The notes beneath the pieces were generated by a model. That model was given only the letters and a program-made list of their open reading frames with translations. It was not told where the DNA came from and ran no database searches. From positions 1,550,001 to 1,614,000 of the forward strand of contig NZ_CP026115.2 of the NCBI RefSeq assembly GCF_009883635.2: a stretch of DNA of 64,000 bases, given 5' to 3'. Below, piece by piece: positions 17,981 through 26,946 of the stretch. This DNA comes from Pseudomonas putida. Its GTDB lineage: Bacteria > Pseudomonadota > Gammaproteobacteria > Pseudomonadales > Pseudomonadaceae. Every line of letters begins with the position of its first letter. Within the stretch, counting starts at the first letter, position 1. The translations under genes were made by a program, and so were the position numbers.

Positions 17981-17997
17981 CGGAAAGGTCTCCTGAC

Positions 17998-18486
17998 TCA
18001 TCGTGCTGACACATCCAGGTGCTCACGCAGATGTCGGAGCGTGCGAATCATATACTTTTCGACCATGTTCTTGGTCAAACCCATGCGCTCGGCAATCTCG
18101 GCCTGGCTCAGGCCTTCAAGCTTCTGCCAGATGAACACCCGGCGACAGTTCAGCGGCAACTCGGCCAATGCACGCTCGACGCTGTCGGCCAGCTCCAGGG
18201 CATGCATGTAGGCTTCCGGGTCGTCGCTGGCGCTGCTGCCTTCATCGAAAGCCTCCAGCTCCAGGGCCTGACGCCGGTCTTCGCGGCGAAACCCGTCCAC
18301 GGCGATATTGCGGGCGGTCTGGTGCAGGTAGGCGCGAGGCTGCTCGACCTCTTCGCGCGGGTTTTCCAGTACCCGGACAAAGGCATCGTGGGTGAGGTCC
18401 TCGGCCTGCTGACGACTGCGCAACTTGCGCGTCCAGGTGCCGATCAGCTCATGGTAGTGGTCGAGGAAGCCTTTGTGTCCGGACAC
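17998..18486 (-). CDS. ECF sigma factor, FecI-like
   Basis: A 162-aa extracytoplasmic-function sigma factor. Region 2 is visible around LTHDAFVRVLENPREEVEQPRAYLHQTARNI and region 4 around LEGLSQAEIAERMGLTKNMVEKYMIRTLRHLREHL. The start codon is GTG (18486, VSGHKGFLDHYHELIG). No strong ribosome site is visible. First gene of the sigma/anti-sigma/receptor unit; its expected target is the receptor gene two genes downstream. A Fur-like box lies 35 bp upstream, so iron should repress it. Confidence 0.93.
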   Translation of the reverse strand: MSGHKGFLDHYHELIGTWTRKLRSRQQAEDLTHDAFVRVLENPREEVEQPRAYLHQTARNIAVDGFRREDRRQALELEAFDEGSSASDDPEAYMHALELADSVERALAELPLNCRRVFIWQKLEGLSQAEIAERMGLTKNMVEKYMIRTLRHLREHLDVSAR

Positions 18487-18520
18487 GGTCGGGGTCGTCA
18501 GGGAGGCGGATGAGGGTGCG

Positions 18521-18539
18521 AATAGTAATGTTTCTCATC
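18521..18539 (-). promoter_or_regulatory. Possible Fur box upstream of the FecI-like gene
   Basis: On the minus strand GATGAGAAACATTACTATT matches the 19-bp Fur consensus at about 11 of 19 positions. The location upstream of an iron-type ECF sigma gene supports it, but the match is moderate. Confidence 0.5.
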
Positions 18540-18832
18540 CATAACGGCAAATCTGCCCGACGGTAACAAAAAATTTATCGTCTTTTTCATGCACGGTGGT
18601 GCCAGGGAAATGTGGCCATAAATATGAACACCTGAGGCCTTTTCGCGGGCACGCCCGCTCCCACAGGAATCGCTTGATGCCTGTAAAAAGGGGCTTGCCT
18701 GCACAGGGGTCAGAACGCTCCATTCCACAATTTTTTACGCTTGAAACACCCAGGGGAACATCAGCTGGTCATGCGAGTCGGTTATTCAACGGGTAGGGCG
18801 TCGTTCCACGACGATCGCGCCCGGATTGCCTG
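18540..18832. other. Intergenic region between the FecI-like gene and speC; one REP, no gene seen
   Basis: About 290 bp between divergent genes. It contains a single REP core at 18642-18668 and an AT-rich stretch near 18541-18600. A perfect 6-bp dyad CGTCGT-TCC-ACGACG lies at 18809-18823. I see no coding frame I would trust. Confidence 0.5.
18635..18668. repeat. Single REP element
   Basis: GGCCTTTTCGCGGGCACGCC followed by CGCTCCCACAGG: the P. putida-type REP core, here as a lone copy in the speC upstream region. Confidence 0.75.
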
Positions 18833-18861
18833 TTGATTCTGCATTCTTCACGCCCTAAAGT
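18833..18861 (+). promoter_or_regulatory. Sigma-70-type promoter of speC
   Basis: TTGATT (18833-18838), a 17-bp spacer and TAAAGT (18856-18861), 131 bp before the speC start. A perfect dyad (18809-18823) lies 9 bp upstream of the -35 and could be a regulator site. Predicted from sequence only. Confidence 0.5.
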
Positions 18862-18992
18862 GCGCGCCGAACGTCCATGCTGGAAACGATCCATCCGGCT
18901 CAAGTACTGAGTAGGCGAACCAAAGTGGGGATACGGAGGACGTTCAGTTTGCAGCCACTTAATCTTTCAGTTTGCCCATGGAGTCCCTGAGC

Positions 18993-20156
18993 ATGTCGAT
19001 CCAGGTCGAAGACTATTTCGCGCGTGATACCTTCCAGAAAATGAAGGCGTTCGCCGACAAGCAGGAAACCCCGTTCGTACTCATCGACACCCAGATGATC
19101 AGCCAGGCCTATGACGACCTGCGTGCTGGTTTCGAATTCGCCAAGGTGTACTACGCGGTCAAGGCCAACCCGGCCGTCGAGATCATCGACCTGCTCAAAG
19201 AGAAAGGTTCGAGCTTCGACATTGCCTCGATCTACGAGCTGGACAAGGTCCTGAGCCGTGGCGTCAGCGCCGACCGTATCAGCTACGGCAACACCATCAA
19301 GAAGTCCAAGGACATCCGCTACTTCTACGAGAAGGGCGTGCGCCTGTACGCCACCGACTCGGAAGCCGACCTGCGCAACATCGCCAAGGCCGCGCCGGGC
19401 TCGAAGGTATACGTTCGCATCCTCACCGAAGGCTCGACCACGGCCGACTGGCCACTGTCGCGCAAATTCGGCTGCCAGACCGACATGGCCATGGACCTGC
19501 TGATCCTCGCCCGTGACCTGGGCCTGGTGCCTTACGGCATCTCCTTCCACGTTGGTTCGCAACAGCGCGACATCAGCGTATGGGACGCGGCCATCGCCAA
19601 GGTCAAGGTGATCTTCGAGCGCCTGAAGGAAGAAGACGGCATCGAGTTGAAGCTGATCAACATGGGTGGCGGCTTCCCGGCCAACTACATCACCCGTACC
19701 AACAGCCTCGAGACTTACGCCGAAGAGATCATTCGCTTCCTGAAGGAAGACTTCGGTGACGACCTGCCGGAAATCATCCTCGAGCCAGGCCGCTCGCTGA
19801 TCGCCAACGCCGGTATCCTGGTCAGTGAAGTGGTGCTGGTCGCACGCAAGTCGCGCACCGCCGTCGAGCGCTGGATCTACACCGACGTGGGCAAGTTCTC
19901 CGGCCTGATCGAAACCATGGACGAAGCCATCAAGTTCCCGATCTGGACCGAGAAGAAAGGCGAAGCCGAAGAAGTGGTCATCGCCGGCCCGACCTGTGAC
20001 AGCGCCGACATCATGTACGAAAACTACAAGTATGGCCTGCCGCTGAACCTGGCCATCGGTGACCGCCTGTACTGGCTGTCGACCGGCGCCTACACCACCA
20101 GCTACAGCGCAGTGGAATTCAACGGCTTCCCGCCGCTGAAGGCTTACTACCTGTAA
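18993..20156 (+). CDS. speC: Ornithine decarboxylase, eukaryotic-like (group IV) type
   Basis: A 387-aa PLP enzyme of the alanine-racemase fold that makes putrescine from ornithine. The PLP lysine is K57 in FAKVYYAVKANP. The phosphate- and substrate-binding region includes ISFHVGSQQRD and MGGGFPANY. The C-terminal catalytic Cys motif is GPTCDSADIMYEN. Short for a classical bacterial SpeC, typical for the pseudomonad version. Start at the ATG at 18993 (MSIQVEDYF), which has GGAG 9 bp upstream; two earlier in-frame starts at 18972 and 18978 lack support. Single gene with its own terminator. Confidence 0.95.
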   Translation: MSIQVEDYFARDTFQKMKAFADKQETPFVLIDTQMISQAYDDLRAGFEFAKVYYAVKANPAVEIIDLLKEKGSSFDIASIYELDKVLSRGVSADRISYGNTIKKSKDIRYFYEKGVRLYATDSEADLRNIAKAAPGSKVYVRILTEGSTTADWPLSRKFGCQTDMAMDLLILARDLGLVPYGISFHVGSQQRDISVWDAAIAKVKVIFERLKEEDGIELKLINMGGGFPANYITRTNSLETYAEEIIRFLKEDFGDDLPEIILEPGRSLIANAGILVSEVVLVARKSRTAVERWIYTDVGKFSGLIETMDEAIKFPIWTEKKGEAEEVVIAGPTCDSADIMYENYKYGLPLNLAIGDRLYWLSTGAYTTSYSAVEFNGFPPLKAYYL

Positions 20157-20161
20157 TGCAG

Positions 20162-20186
20162 AACGGGGCCGAAAGGCCCCGTTTTC
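20162..20186 (+). terminator. Intrinsic terminator of speC
   Basis: AACGGGGCC (20162-20170), GAAA loop, GGCCCCGTT (20175-20183) and a short T run, 5 bp after the speC stop. Confidence 0.88.
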
Positions 20187-20218
20187 ATGTGTGATCTCCT
20201 GTACCGGCACAGGCGACA

Positions 20219-20968
20219 TCAGGCCTCGCGCCGCTGCAGCTCTTCAGCATAGCTCCCGGCAAAGGCCATCAACACCGGCCCCGCTCCCTGCAATGTCACC
20301 AGGGCGCTGCGCAGGAAGTTCTCATTCCCCTGGACTCGCGCGCGCTCCAGCCAGCTCCCGGCCTCGGCCACCTCACCCCGCTCGGCCAACACCATCGCCA
20401 GGCTGAACATCCCACGAAAATCCCCCGCTTCGGCCGATCGCCGATACCAGCGCACCGCCCGCACCGGGCTCGGCGCCGTAGCAATACCATGCTCCAGGTA
20501 GCGCCCATACAGGTTCATCGACTTGGCATGGCCCATCTGCGCGGCCTTCTCGTAACAGCTCAGCGCCTGGGCCTGGTTGGCCGGCAGGCCACGCCCGGTA
20601 GCCAGCAGATTGCCGAGGTTGTACAACCCCCAATCCAGCCCGGCATCGGCCGCCCGTGCATAGTGAATGGCCGACTGCGCCAGGTTCACCTCGCCCCCCC
20701 AGCCATGTTCCAGGCAACGACCGAGCATGTTGTGCGCCATGGCACTGCCCCCCTGCGCGGCAATGCCGAACCAGCGTCGGGCGACACCGGCATCCTGCTC
20801 GATGCCACGGCCATCGAGCAGGATCTGCCCAAGCAGCAACTGCGCCTCGACCATGCCCTCCCCCGCCGCCGCCAGGATCGCCTGAGCCGCCTTGCCTGGG
20901 CTGTGTTCGAGCATGGCCTGCAGGCCGGCAGCATCCACCACTTCTTCACGACGCAACTGATAGGACAT
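20219..20968 (-). CDS. Sel1-like repeat (TPR-type) protein
   Basis: A 249-aa soluble helical-repeat protein. At least four Sel1-like units can be seen, for example GMVEAQLLLGQILLDGRGIEQD, SAMAHNMLGRCLEHGWGG, LDWGLYNLGNLLATGRGLP and HAKSMNLYGRYLEHGIA. No signal peptide. It follows piuC by 3 bp on the same strand, so the two are co-transcribed, and this order (piuA, piuC, Sel1 protein) recurs in pseudomonads from memory. Function is unknown; a scaffold or partner for PiuC or the receptor's cargo pathway is possible. Confidence 0.88.
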   Translation of the reverse strand: MSYQLRREEVVDAAGLQAMLEHSPGKAAQAILAAAGEGMVEAQLLLGQILLDGRGIEQDAGVARRWFGIAAQGGSAMAHNMLGRCLEHGWGGEVNLAQSAIHYARAADAGLDWGLYNLGNLLATGRGLPANQAQALSCYEKAAQMGHAKSMNLYGRYLEHGIATAPSPVRAVRWYRRSAEAGDFRGMFSLAMVLAERGEVAEAGSWLERARVQGNENFLRSALVTLQGAGPVLMAFAGSYAEELQRREA

Positions 20969-20971
20969 GGC

Positions 20972-21652
20972 TCAGACCTCGGCCCAGCGGCGCAGCAGGT
21001 TGTGGTAGGTGCCGGTCAGCTGCAGCAGTGACGGGTGATCCGGCACATCGGCGGTGAGCTGCTGGATGGCATTGTCCATTTCGAACAGCAGCGCCCGCTG
21101 GCTGTCCTCGCGCACCAGGCTCTGGGTCCAGAAGAACGCCGCATAGCGCACGCCACGGGTCACTGGGTTGACCTTGTGCAGGCTGGTGCCGGGGTACAGC
21201 ACCAGGTCGCCGGCCGCCAACTTGACCTGCTGCATGCCGTAGGTGTCCTGTATCACCAGCTCACCGCCGTCGTAGCTGTCCGGGTCGCTGAGGAACAGGG
21301 TCGAGGACAGGTCGGTGCGCACCCGCTCCGGGCTGCCCTTGGGTTGGCGCAGGGCGTTGTCGATGTGGAAACCGAAGTTGCCGCCCTCGCGGTAGCAGTT
21401 GATCAGTGGCGGGAACACCTTGTGCGGCAGCGCCGCCGACATGAAACGCGGGGTCTGCCACAAGCGGTCGATCAGTGCGCTGCCGAGCTCCTTGGCCAGC
21501 GGGTGCCCTTCCGGCAGCTGCAGGTTGTGCTTGGCCTTGGCCGACTGGTAACCGGCCGTGACCTTGCCGTCGGCCCAGTCAGTCTGCTCCAGCGCCTCGC
21601 GGATACGGGCCAGTTCATCGGCGTCGAACAACCCTGGGATATGAAGCAGCAT
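20972..21652 (-). CDS. piuC: Fe(II)/2-oxoglutarate-dependent dioxygenase PiuC (YbiX family)
   Basis: A 226-aa PKHD-type hydroxylase. The iron ligands are H96 and D98 ([10 protein letters not shown]) and H159 ([13 protein letters not shown]), with the 2-oxoglutarate-binding Arg at 169. The double-stranded beta-helix strands around them are recognisable ([22 protein letters not shown]). In pseudomonads it lies beside the TonB receptor PiuA and is iron-repressed. The substrate is unknown. Here it is divergent from piuA and shares an upstream region with two Fur-like boxes. Confidence 0.93.
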   Translation of the reverse strand: MLLHIPGLFDADELARIREALEQTDWADGKVTAGYQSAKAKHNLQLPEGHPLAKELGSALIDRLWQTPRFMSAALPHKVFPPLINCYREGGNFGFHIDNALRQPKGSPERVRTDLSSTLFLSDPDSYDGGELVIQDTYGMQQVKLAAGDLVLYPGTSLHKVNPVTRGVRYAAFFWTQSLVREDSQRALLFEMDNAIQQLTADVPDHPSLLQLTGTYHNLLRRWAEV

Positions 21653-21682
21653 GGCGGCGGCACCGTTAAGATCTGTAAAGGG

Positions 21683-21701
21683 CTCAATGATATTGATTCC
21701 C
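21683..21701 (-). promoter_or_regulatory. Possible Fur box, piuC side
   Basis: The sequence CTCAATGATATTGATTCCC, 31 bp upstream of the piuC start, resembles the Fur consensus (ATGAT-ATTGAT core). Not tested. Confidence 0.55.
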
Positions 21702-21790
21702 TTTTACGCTGCACAAGCCCTGGCTGTGCCTTAGACGATTCAGCGTCCATAAATCGTAAAGAGAATATGTAAAGATTGTAAATTCTTAGC

Positions 21791-21811
21791 GAATGGTAAC
21801 GAGTCTCAATT
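21791..21811 (+). promoter_or_regulatory. Possible Fur box, piuA side
   Basis: GAATGGTAACGAGTCTCAAT and one further base, 63 bp upstream of the piuA ATG, resemble pseudomonad Fur boxes (AATGATAAcGAtTCTCATT pattern). Confidence 0.6.
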
Positions 21812-21873
21812 GTGCCTTACAATCCCTTACATTAACATCCGCGGCCTTCACACCTTGGGGAAGGCCAATAACA

Positions 21874-24162
21874 ATGCGTCACGTACCATCTGCAGTGAGT
21901 TCACCACGCCTGATCGTCTCGGCCATCGGGGTAGCCCTGAGCGCTTCGGGCGCCTACGCCGCCGACCCGGCTGCCAGCAATGCCGTCACCCTCGACGCCA
22001 CCAGCGTCAATGGCAAGGCTGAGCAGGCCAGTACCGATTACAAGGTCGAAAAGGCCTCCTCGCAGAAGTACACCGCACCGCTGGTGGACACCCCGCGTTC
22101 GGTCACCGTCATCCCGCAGCAAGTGATCAAGGACACCAACGCCCTGACCCTGCAGGACGCCCTGCGCACCGTGCCCGGCATCACCTTTGGTGCTGGCGAA
22201 GGCGGCAACCCGCAAGGCGACCGCCCGTTCATCCGTGGCTTCGACGCCCAGGGTGACACCTACCTGGATGGCGTGCGCGACACGGGCGCCCAGACCCGCG
22301 AAATCTTCGCCATCGAATCGGTCGAAGTGGCCAAGGGCCCTAACTCGGCCATCGGTGGCCGTGGCGCCGCAGGCGGTACCATCAACCTGGTGAGCAAGCG
22401 TGCACACCTGGGCAACTCGCTCGATGGCGCCTGGACCTGGGGCAGCGACCAGACCCAGCGCTACACCTTCGATGGCAACTACCAGTTCAGCGACACCGTT
22501 GCCGGCCGCCTGAACCTGATGACCCACGAAAGCAACGTCGCCGGCCGTGACAAGGTCAACTACGACCGCTGGGGTATCGCCCCGTCGCTGGCCTTCGGTC
22601 TGGGCACCGCCACCCGCGTCAACCTCGACTACTACCACCTGGAAAGTGACGACCTGCCGGATTCGGGCATTCCGTACACCATCCCTACCGGTGGCAGCGC
22701 CGCACGTACCTCTGCGCACCCGAGCAAGCCGAACGACGGTGGCGACAGCGACAACTTCTACGGCCTCACCGACCGCGACTTCCGCAAGACCCGTGTCGAC
22801 ATCGCCACCTTCGCCATCGAGCACGACCTGACCGACACGCTGACCATCAAGAACACCTTGCGTCACGGCAACAGCATGCAGGATTACATCCTGACCCAGC
22901 CCGACGACAGCAAGGGCAACGTCAACAACGGCAGCGTCTGGCGCCGCGCCAACACCCGCGTTGGCAACACCGCCACCACTACCAACCAGACCGACCTGTT
23001 CGGCGAGTTCTACCTGGGAGGCCTGAAAAACAGCTTCTCCACCGGTATCGAGCTGAGCCGGGAAGAGAGCGACCGCTCGTCGTACACCGTCAACACCGAC
23101 ACCGTCCCGGGCGGCGCTGCCAACACCAACTGCACCCCTGGCATGATCGGAGCTACCAGCGGCTACAACTGCACCTCGCTGAGCAATCCGAACCCGGATG
23201 ATCCGTGGAACGGCAGTGTTGCCCGCAACTACGCTGGCACCGACACCAAGAGCAAGACCCGCGCGATCTACGTGTTCGACACCTTGGAGCTGACCCCCGA
23301 GTGGTTGCTCAACATGGGCTTGCGCTACGACCACTTCGACACCGACTACAAGACCTACAATGCCGCCGGCACCACCACAGCCAAAGGCGACGACGTCAGC
23401 GAGTTCGTGACCGGCCAACTGGGCCTGGTGTGGAAACCGGCCGAGAACGGCAGCATCTACGTGTCCTACGCCACCTCGGCTACGCCACCAGGCGCCATGC
23501 TGGGTGAAGGCACCGAAGGCAACCCGCTGGGTGGCACCCCAGACCGTAACGGCAACCTGCTCAGCAGCGACATGGAGCCGGAAGAGACCACCAACTACGA
23601 AATCGGCACCAAGTGGGACCTGCTCGACGAGCGCCTGTCCCTGGCCGCTGCGCTGTTCCGCACCGAGAAGGAAAACGCCCGCGTCCAGGTGAACACCACC
23701 ACCTACGAAAACGTCGGCGAAACCCGCGTGCAGGGCATCGAGCTGTCGGCCAGCGGCAAGATCACCGACAAGTGGCAGGTATTCGCCGGCTACACCTACA
23801 TGCAAGCGCGCCAGATCGACGGCGGCCCGCTGGGCAAGGCCAACGACGGCAACCAGCTGCCGAACACGCCGAACAACAGCGCCAGCCTGTGGACGACCTA
23901 CTCGATCACGCCGAAGCTGACCGTCGGTGGCGGCGCCTTCTACGTGGATGACGTTTATGGCAGCGTGGCCAACACCACCATGGTCGACAGCTACGTGCGC
24001 TACGACGCCATGGCCGCCTACAAGCTGACCAAGAACGTCGACCTGCAACTTAACGTGCAGAACCTGACCAACGAGGTCTACTACGACAAGGCGTTCTCCA
24101 CCCACTTCGCCAACCAGGCGGCCGGGCGGACTGCCTTGTTGACCACCAGCGTCCACTTCTGA
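21874..24162 (+). CDS. piuA: TonB-dependent siderophore receptor PiuA/Fiu
   Basis: A 762-aa outer-membrane receptor for catecholate-type siderophores and for siderophore-conjugated drugs. The signal peptide ends near GVALSASGAYA. The plug domain contains VDTPRSVTVIPQQVI, LQDALRTVPGITFGAGEGGNPQGDRPFIRGFDA and VAKGPNSAIGGRGAAGGTINLV. The barrel ends with the typical C-terminal Phe (TSVHF). No STN domain, unlike the receptor at 14.5 kb, so it does not signal to a sigma factor. The ATG at 21874 has GAAGG upstream. Expected to be derepressed when iron is low through the Fur-like boxes in the shared upstream region. Confidence 0.94.
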   Translation: MRHVPSAVSSPRLIVSAIGVALSASGAYAADPAASNAVTLDATSVNGKAEQASTDYKVEKASSQKYTAPLVDTPRSVTVIPQQVIKDTNALTLQDALRTVPGITFGAGEGGNPQGDRPFIRGFDAQGDTYLDGVRDTGAQTREIFAIESVEVAKGPNSAIGGRGAAGGTINLVSKRAHLGNSLDGAWTWGSDQTQRYTFDGNYQFSDTVAGRLNLMTHESNVAGRDKVNYDRWGIAPSLAFGLGTATRVNLDYYHLESDDLPDSGIPYTIPTGGSAARTSAHPSKPNDGGDSDNFYGLTDRDFRKTRVDIATFAIEHDLTDTLTIKNTLRHGNSMQDYILTQPDDSKGNVNNGSVWRRANTRVGNTATTTNQTDLFGEFYLGGLKNSFSTGIELSREESDRSSYTVNTDTVPGGAANTNCTPGMIGATSGYNCTSLSNPNPDDPWNGSVARNYAGTDTKSKTRAIYVFDTLELTPEWLLNMGLRYDHFDTDYKTYNAAGTTTAKGDDVSEFVTGQLGLVWKPAENGSIYVSYATSATPPGAMLGEGTEGNPLGGTPDRNGNLLSSDMEPEETTNYEIGTKWDLLDERLSLAAALFRTEKENARVQVNTTTYENVGETRVQGIELSASGKITDKWQVFAGYTYMQARQIDGGPLGKANDGNQLPNTPNNSASLWTTYSITPKLTVGGGAFYVDDVYGSVANTTMVDSYVRYDAMAAYKLTKNVDLQLNVQNLTNEVYYDKAFSTHFANQAAGRTALLTTSVHF

Positions 24163-24174
24163 CGAAACACCGCC

Positions 24175-24206
24175 AAGCCCCGTTCATACCAGTGAGCGGG
24201 GCTTTT
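24175..24206 (+). terminator. Intrinsic terminator of piuA
   Basis: AAGCCCCG (24175-24182) and CGGGGCTT (24197-24204) pair around a 14-base loop and are followed by TT. Confidence 0.8.
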
Positions 24207-24264
24207 GCGTATCAAGGCATAATGCAAGCCGCGCGGTTTGTGGCAGCAACACAAGGTGAGAGAT

Positions 24265-26820
24265 GTGGTGAAGAAGACGCTGTTCCAACTGCACTGGTTC
24301 TTTGGCATCACTGCTGGCCTGGTGCTGGCCTTGATGGGCATCACCGGTGCGCTGTACTCGTTCCAGGAAGAGCTGCTGCGCGCCTTCAACGCCGATGTGC
24401 TCAAGGTCGAGGTGCGCGCCGAGGGCGTGCTGCCGCCGGGCGAGCTGGTGCGCCGGGTCGAGGCCGAGCAAGGCGACAAGGTGTCGATGCTGTGGGTGGA
24501 CGTGCGCGAAGGCAATGCCGCGCGGGTGTTCTTCACCCCGCCACCGGGCGAGCGCCGAGGCGCGCTGCGCTATGCCGACCCGTACACTGGCGAACTCAAG
24601 GGCGAGGCGGCCGGGCAAGGCTTCTTCAACCTGATGCTGACCCTGCACCGCTTCCTCGCCATGGGCGACACTGGCCGCCAGATCACCGGTGCCTGCACCC
24701 TGATGCTGGTGTTCTTCTGCCTGTCCGGCCTATACCTGCGCTGGCCGCGCAAGGCGCTGAACTGGCGCACCTGGCTGACCCTCGATTGGGCCAAGAAAGG
24801 CCGTGCCTTCAACTGGGACCTGCACGCCGTGGCCGGTACCTGGTGCCTGCTGTTCTACCTCCTGTTCGCAATGACCGGGCTGTTCTGGTCCTATGAATGG
24901 TACCGCTCCGGCCTGAACAAACTGCTGGCTGACGAACCCGCCGCCGGCCAGCAACAAAAGCGCGGCGAAGGACGCGGCCGCCACGGGCCGCCCAAGGTCG
25001 ACAAGAACGCGCCGCCGCTGGTGGTCGACTACGACGCCATCTGGGCCAACCTCAAGGACGCCGCCGGCCCTGGCTTGGCCATATACAACCTGCGCCTGCC
25101 GCCGGTGGGCGGACAACCGGCCAACCTGTTCTACCTGCTTGAGGACGCCGCTCATCCGCGTGCGTTCAACACCCTGGTGCTCGACCCGGCCACCGGCCAG
25201 GTCAAGAGCCAGGACCGCTACCGCGACAAATCCTTCAAGGCGCAGTTGCTGCAAAGCGTCTACGCCCTGCACGTCGGCGAATACTTCGGCCTGCCGGGTC
25301 GCATCATCGTCACCATTGCCAGCCTGACCATGCCGCTGTTCTTCGTCACCGGCTGGCTGCTGTACCTCGACCGCCGCCGCAAGAAGCGCCAGGTGCGCGC
25401 CGCCCGCGGCACTGTCGATGACAACCAGGCCGGCAGCGACAGCTGGCTGATCGGCTTCGCCAGCCAGAGCGGTTTCGCCGAGCAACTGGCCTGGCAGAGT
25501 GCCGGGCAGTTGCAGGCAGCAGGTCTGCCGGTTCAGGTTCGAGCCCTTGGCGACCTGCGCGAAGAGGACCTGCGTCAGTCCCGCCGTGCGCTGTTCGTGG
25601 TCAGTACCTTCGGCGATGGCGAGGCGCCCGACAGTGCCCGCAGTTTCGAACGCAATATCCTCGGCCAGCCGTGGGCACTGAACAATCTCAGCTATGCCCT
25701 ACTCGCCCTCGGCGACCGCCAGTATCCGCACTTCTGCGGCTTCGCCCGGCGCTTGCAGGCGTGGCTTGGCGAGCGTGGCGCCAGCAGCGCATTCAGCCCG
25801 GTGGAAGTGGACAACGCCGACCAGGCCGCACTGCAGCAGTGGCAGCAGGAACTGGCGCAACTGACCGGTGCTCAACCGGTAAGCGCCTGGCAACCGCCAA
25901 GCTTCGGCAACTGGACCCTGGTGCAGCGCGATCTGCTCAACCCGGGCAGCCAAGGCCAGCCGGTCTACCTGCTGGGCTTGCAACCTGAAGAGCCCGCCAG
26001 CTGGGAAGCCGGTGACCTGGTGGAGATCCTGCCGCTAAATGGCCAGCCACGGATCGACGCGTTCCTTCACGGCATGGCATTGGACGCCATGGCCAGCGTA
26101 CAAGTCGATGGCCTGCCGCAGGCCTTGAGCCAAGCATTGGCTGGCCGCCAGCTACCGAGCCGTCGCGATCACCTGCTTGGCCTGCATCCGCAGGCATTGG
26201 TCGATGCGCTGGTGCCGATCGGTAGCCGCGAGTATTCGATCGCCTCGATCGCCAGCGATGGCGTGCTGGAGCTGATCGTGCGCCAGGAGCGCCATGCCGA
26301 CGGCAACCTCGGCCTGGGTTCCGGCTGGCTGACCGAGTACCTGCCGCAGGGCGGCACCTTGAGCCTGCGCCTGCGCCGCAACAGTGGTTTCCACCTCCCG
26401 GAGACGTCTGCACCGATGATCCTGATCGGCAACGGCACTGGCCTGGCCGGCCTGCGCAGCCTGCTCCGGGCACGGGTCAATGCGGGCGAGCAGCGTAACT
26501 GGCTGCTGTTCGGCGAGCGTAACCGGGCGCATGACCTGCTGTGTCGCGCGGAGCTGCAAGGGTGGCTCGACAGCGGCGACCTGGCGCGGCTGGACCTGGC
26601 GTTCTCCAGGGATCAGGCCGAGAAAGTGTATGTGCAGGATGTGTTGCTGCAGCACGCCGATGAGTTCAAGCGCTGGGTGGCTGACGGGGCTTGTGTGTAT
26701 GTCTGCGGTAGCCTGCAAGGCATGGCTGCCGGGGTGGATGCGGCGCTTAACGGCTTGCTGGGGGAAGAGGCTGTACAGCAGCTGATCGAGGATGGGCGGT
26801 ATAGACGGGATGTGTATTGA
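24265..26820 (+). CDS. piuB: PepSY-domain membrane flavoprotein reductase (PiuB-like)
   Basis: An 851-aa fusion. The first ~380 residues are a PepSY-associated membrane region with several helices ([73 protein letters not shown]). Then comes a flavodoxin-like FMN domain ([33 protein letters not shown]). Last is an FNR-type FAD/NADPH module ([43 protein letters not shown], ending DVY). It resembles the CysJ reductase but is membrane-anchored and probably reduces ferric siderophore at the inner membrane. The start is GTG at 24265 or 24268, both after AAGGTGAG; a single adjacent GTG pair makes the exact codon uncertain. Confidence 0.9.
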   Translation: MVKKTLFQLHWFFGITAGLVLALMGITGALYSFQEELLRAFNADVLKVEVRAEGVLPPGELVRRVEAEQGDKVSMLWVDVREGNAARVFFTPPPGERRGALRYADPYTGELKGEAAGQGFFNLMLTLHRFLAMGDTGRQITGACTLMLVFFCLSGLYLRWPRKALNWRTWLTLDWAKKGRAFNWDLHAVAGTWCLLFYLLFAMTGLFWSYEWYRSGLNKLLADEPAAGQQQKRGEGRGRHGPPKVDKNAPPLVVDYDAIWANLKDAAGPGLAIYNLRLPPVGGQPANLFYLLEDAAHPRAFNTLVLDPATGQVKSQDRYRDKSFKAQLLQSVYALHVGEYFGLPGRIIVTIASLTMPLFFVTGWLLYLDRRRKKRQVRAARGTVDDNQAGSDSWLIGFASQSGFAEQLAWQSAGQLQAAGLPVQVRALGDLREEDLRQSRRALFVVSTFGDGEAPDSARSFERNILGQPWALNNLSYALLALGDRQYPHFCGFARRLQAWLGERGASSAFSPVEVDNADQAALQQWQQELAQLTGAQPVSAWQPPSFGNWTLVQRDLLNPGSQGQPVYLLGLQPEEPASWEAGDLVEILPLNGQPRIDAFLHGMALDAMASVQVDGLPQALSQALAGRQLPSRRDHLLGLHPQALVDALVPIGSREYSIASIASDGVLELIVRQERHADGNLGLGSGWLTEYLPQGGTLSLRLRRNSGFHLPETSAPMILIGNGTGLAGLRSLLRARVNAGEQRNWLLFGERNRAHDLLCRAELQGWLDSGDLARLDLAFSRDQAEKVYVQDVLLQHADEFKRWVADGACVYVCGSLQGMAAGVDAALNGLLGEEAVQQLIEDGRYRRDVY

Positions 26821-26840
26821 TTTGAGATTGGTGTAACCAG

Positions 26841-26939
26841 GGCCGGCCTCTTCGCGGGACAAGTCGGATCGCCGCACCGCCGCTCCTACAGGGATGGTGT
26901 AGTACCTGTGGGAACGGGCATGCCCGCGAAGAGGCCGGT
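26841..26939. repeat. REP pair, left copy carrying an extended variant
   Basis: Left copy 26841-26893: GGCCGGCCTCTTCGCGGGAC, then AAGTCGGATCGCCGCACCG and CCGCTCCTACAGGG; compared with the normal core it has an extra segment between ACAAG and CCGCTCC. Right copy 26904-26939 is an ordinary inverted REP ending GCGAAGAGGCCGGT. They lie between convergent genes. Confidence 0.82.
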
Positions 26940-26946
26940 ACAGGCT

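Noticed and set aside
21901..24156. A 751-codon frame antisense to piuA
   Set aside because: The composition (Val/Gly/Asp-rich) mirrors the receptor's codon pattern; no start region or domain supports it.
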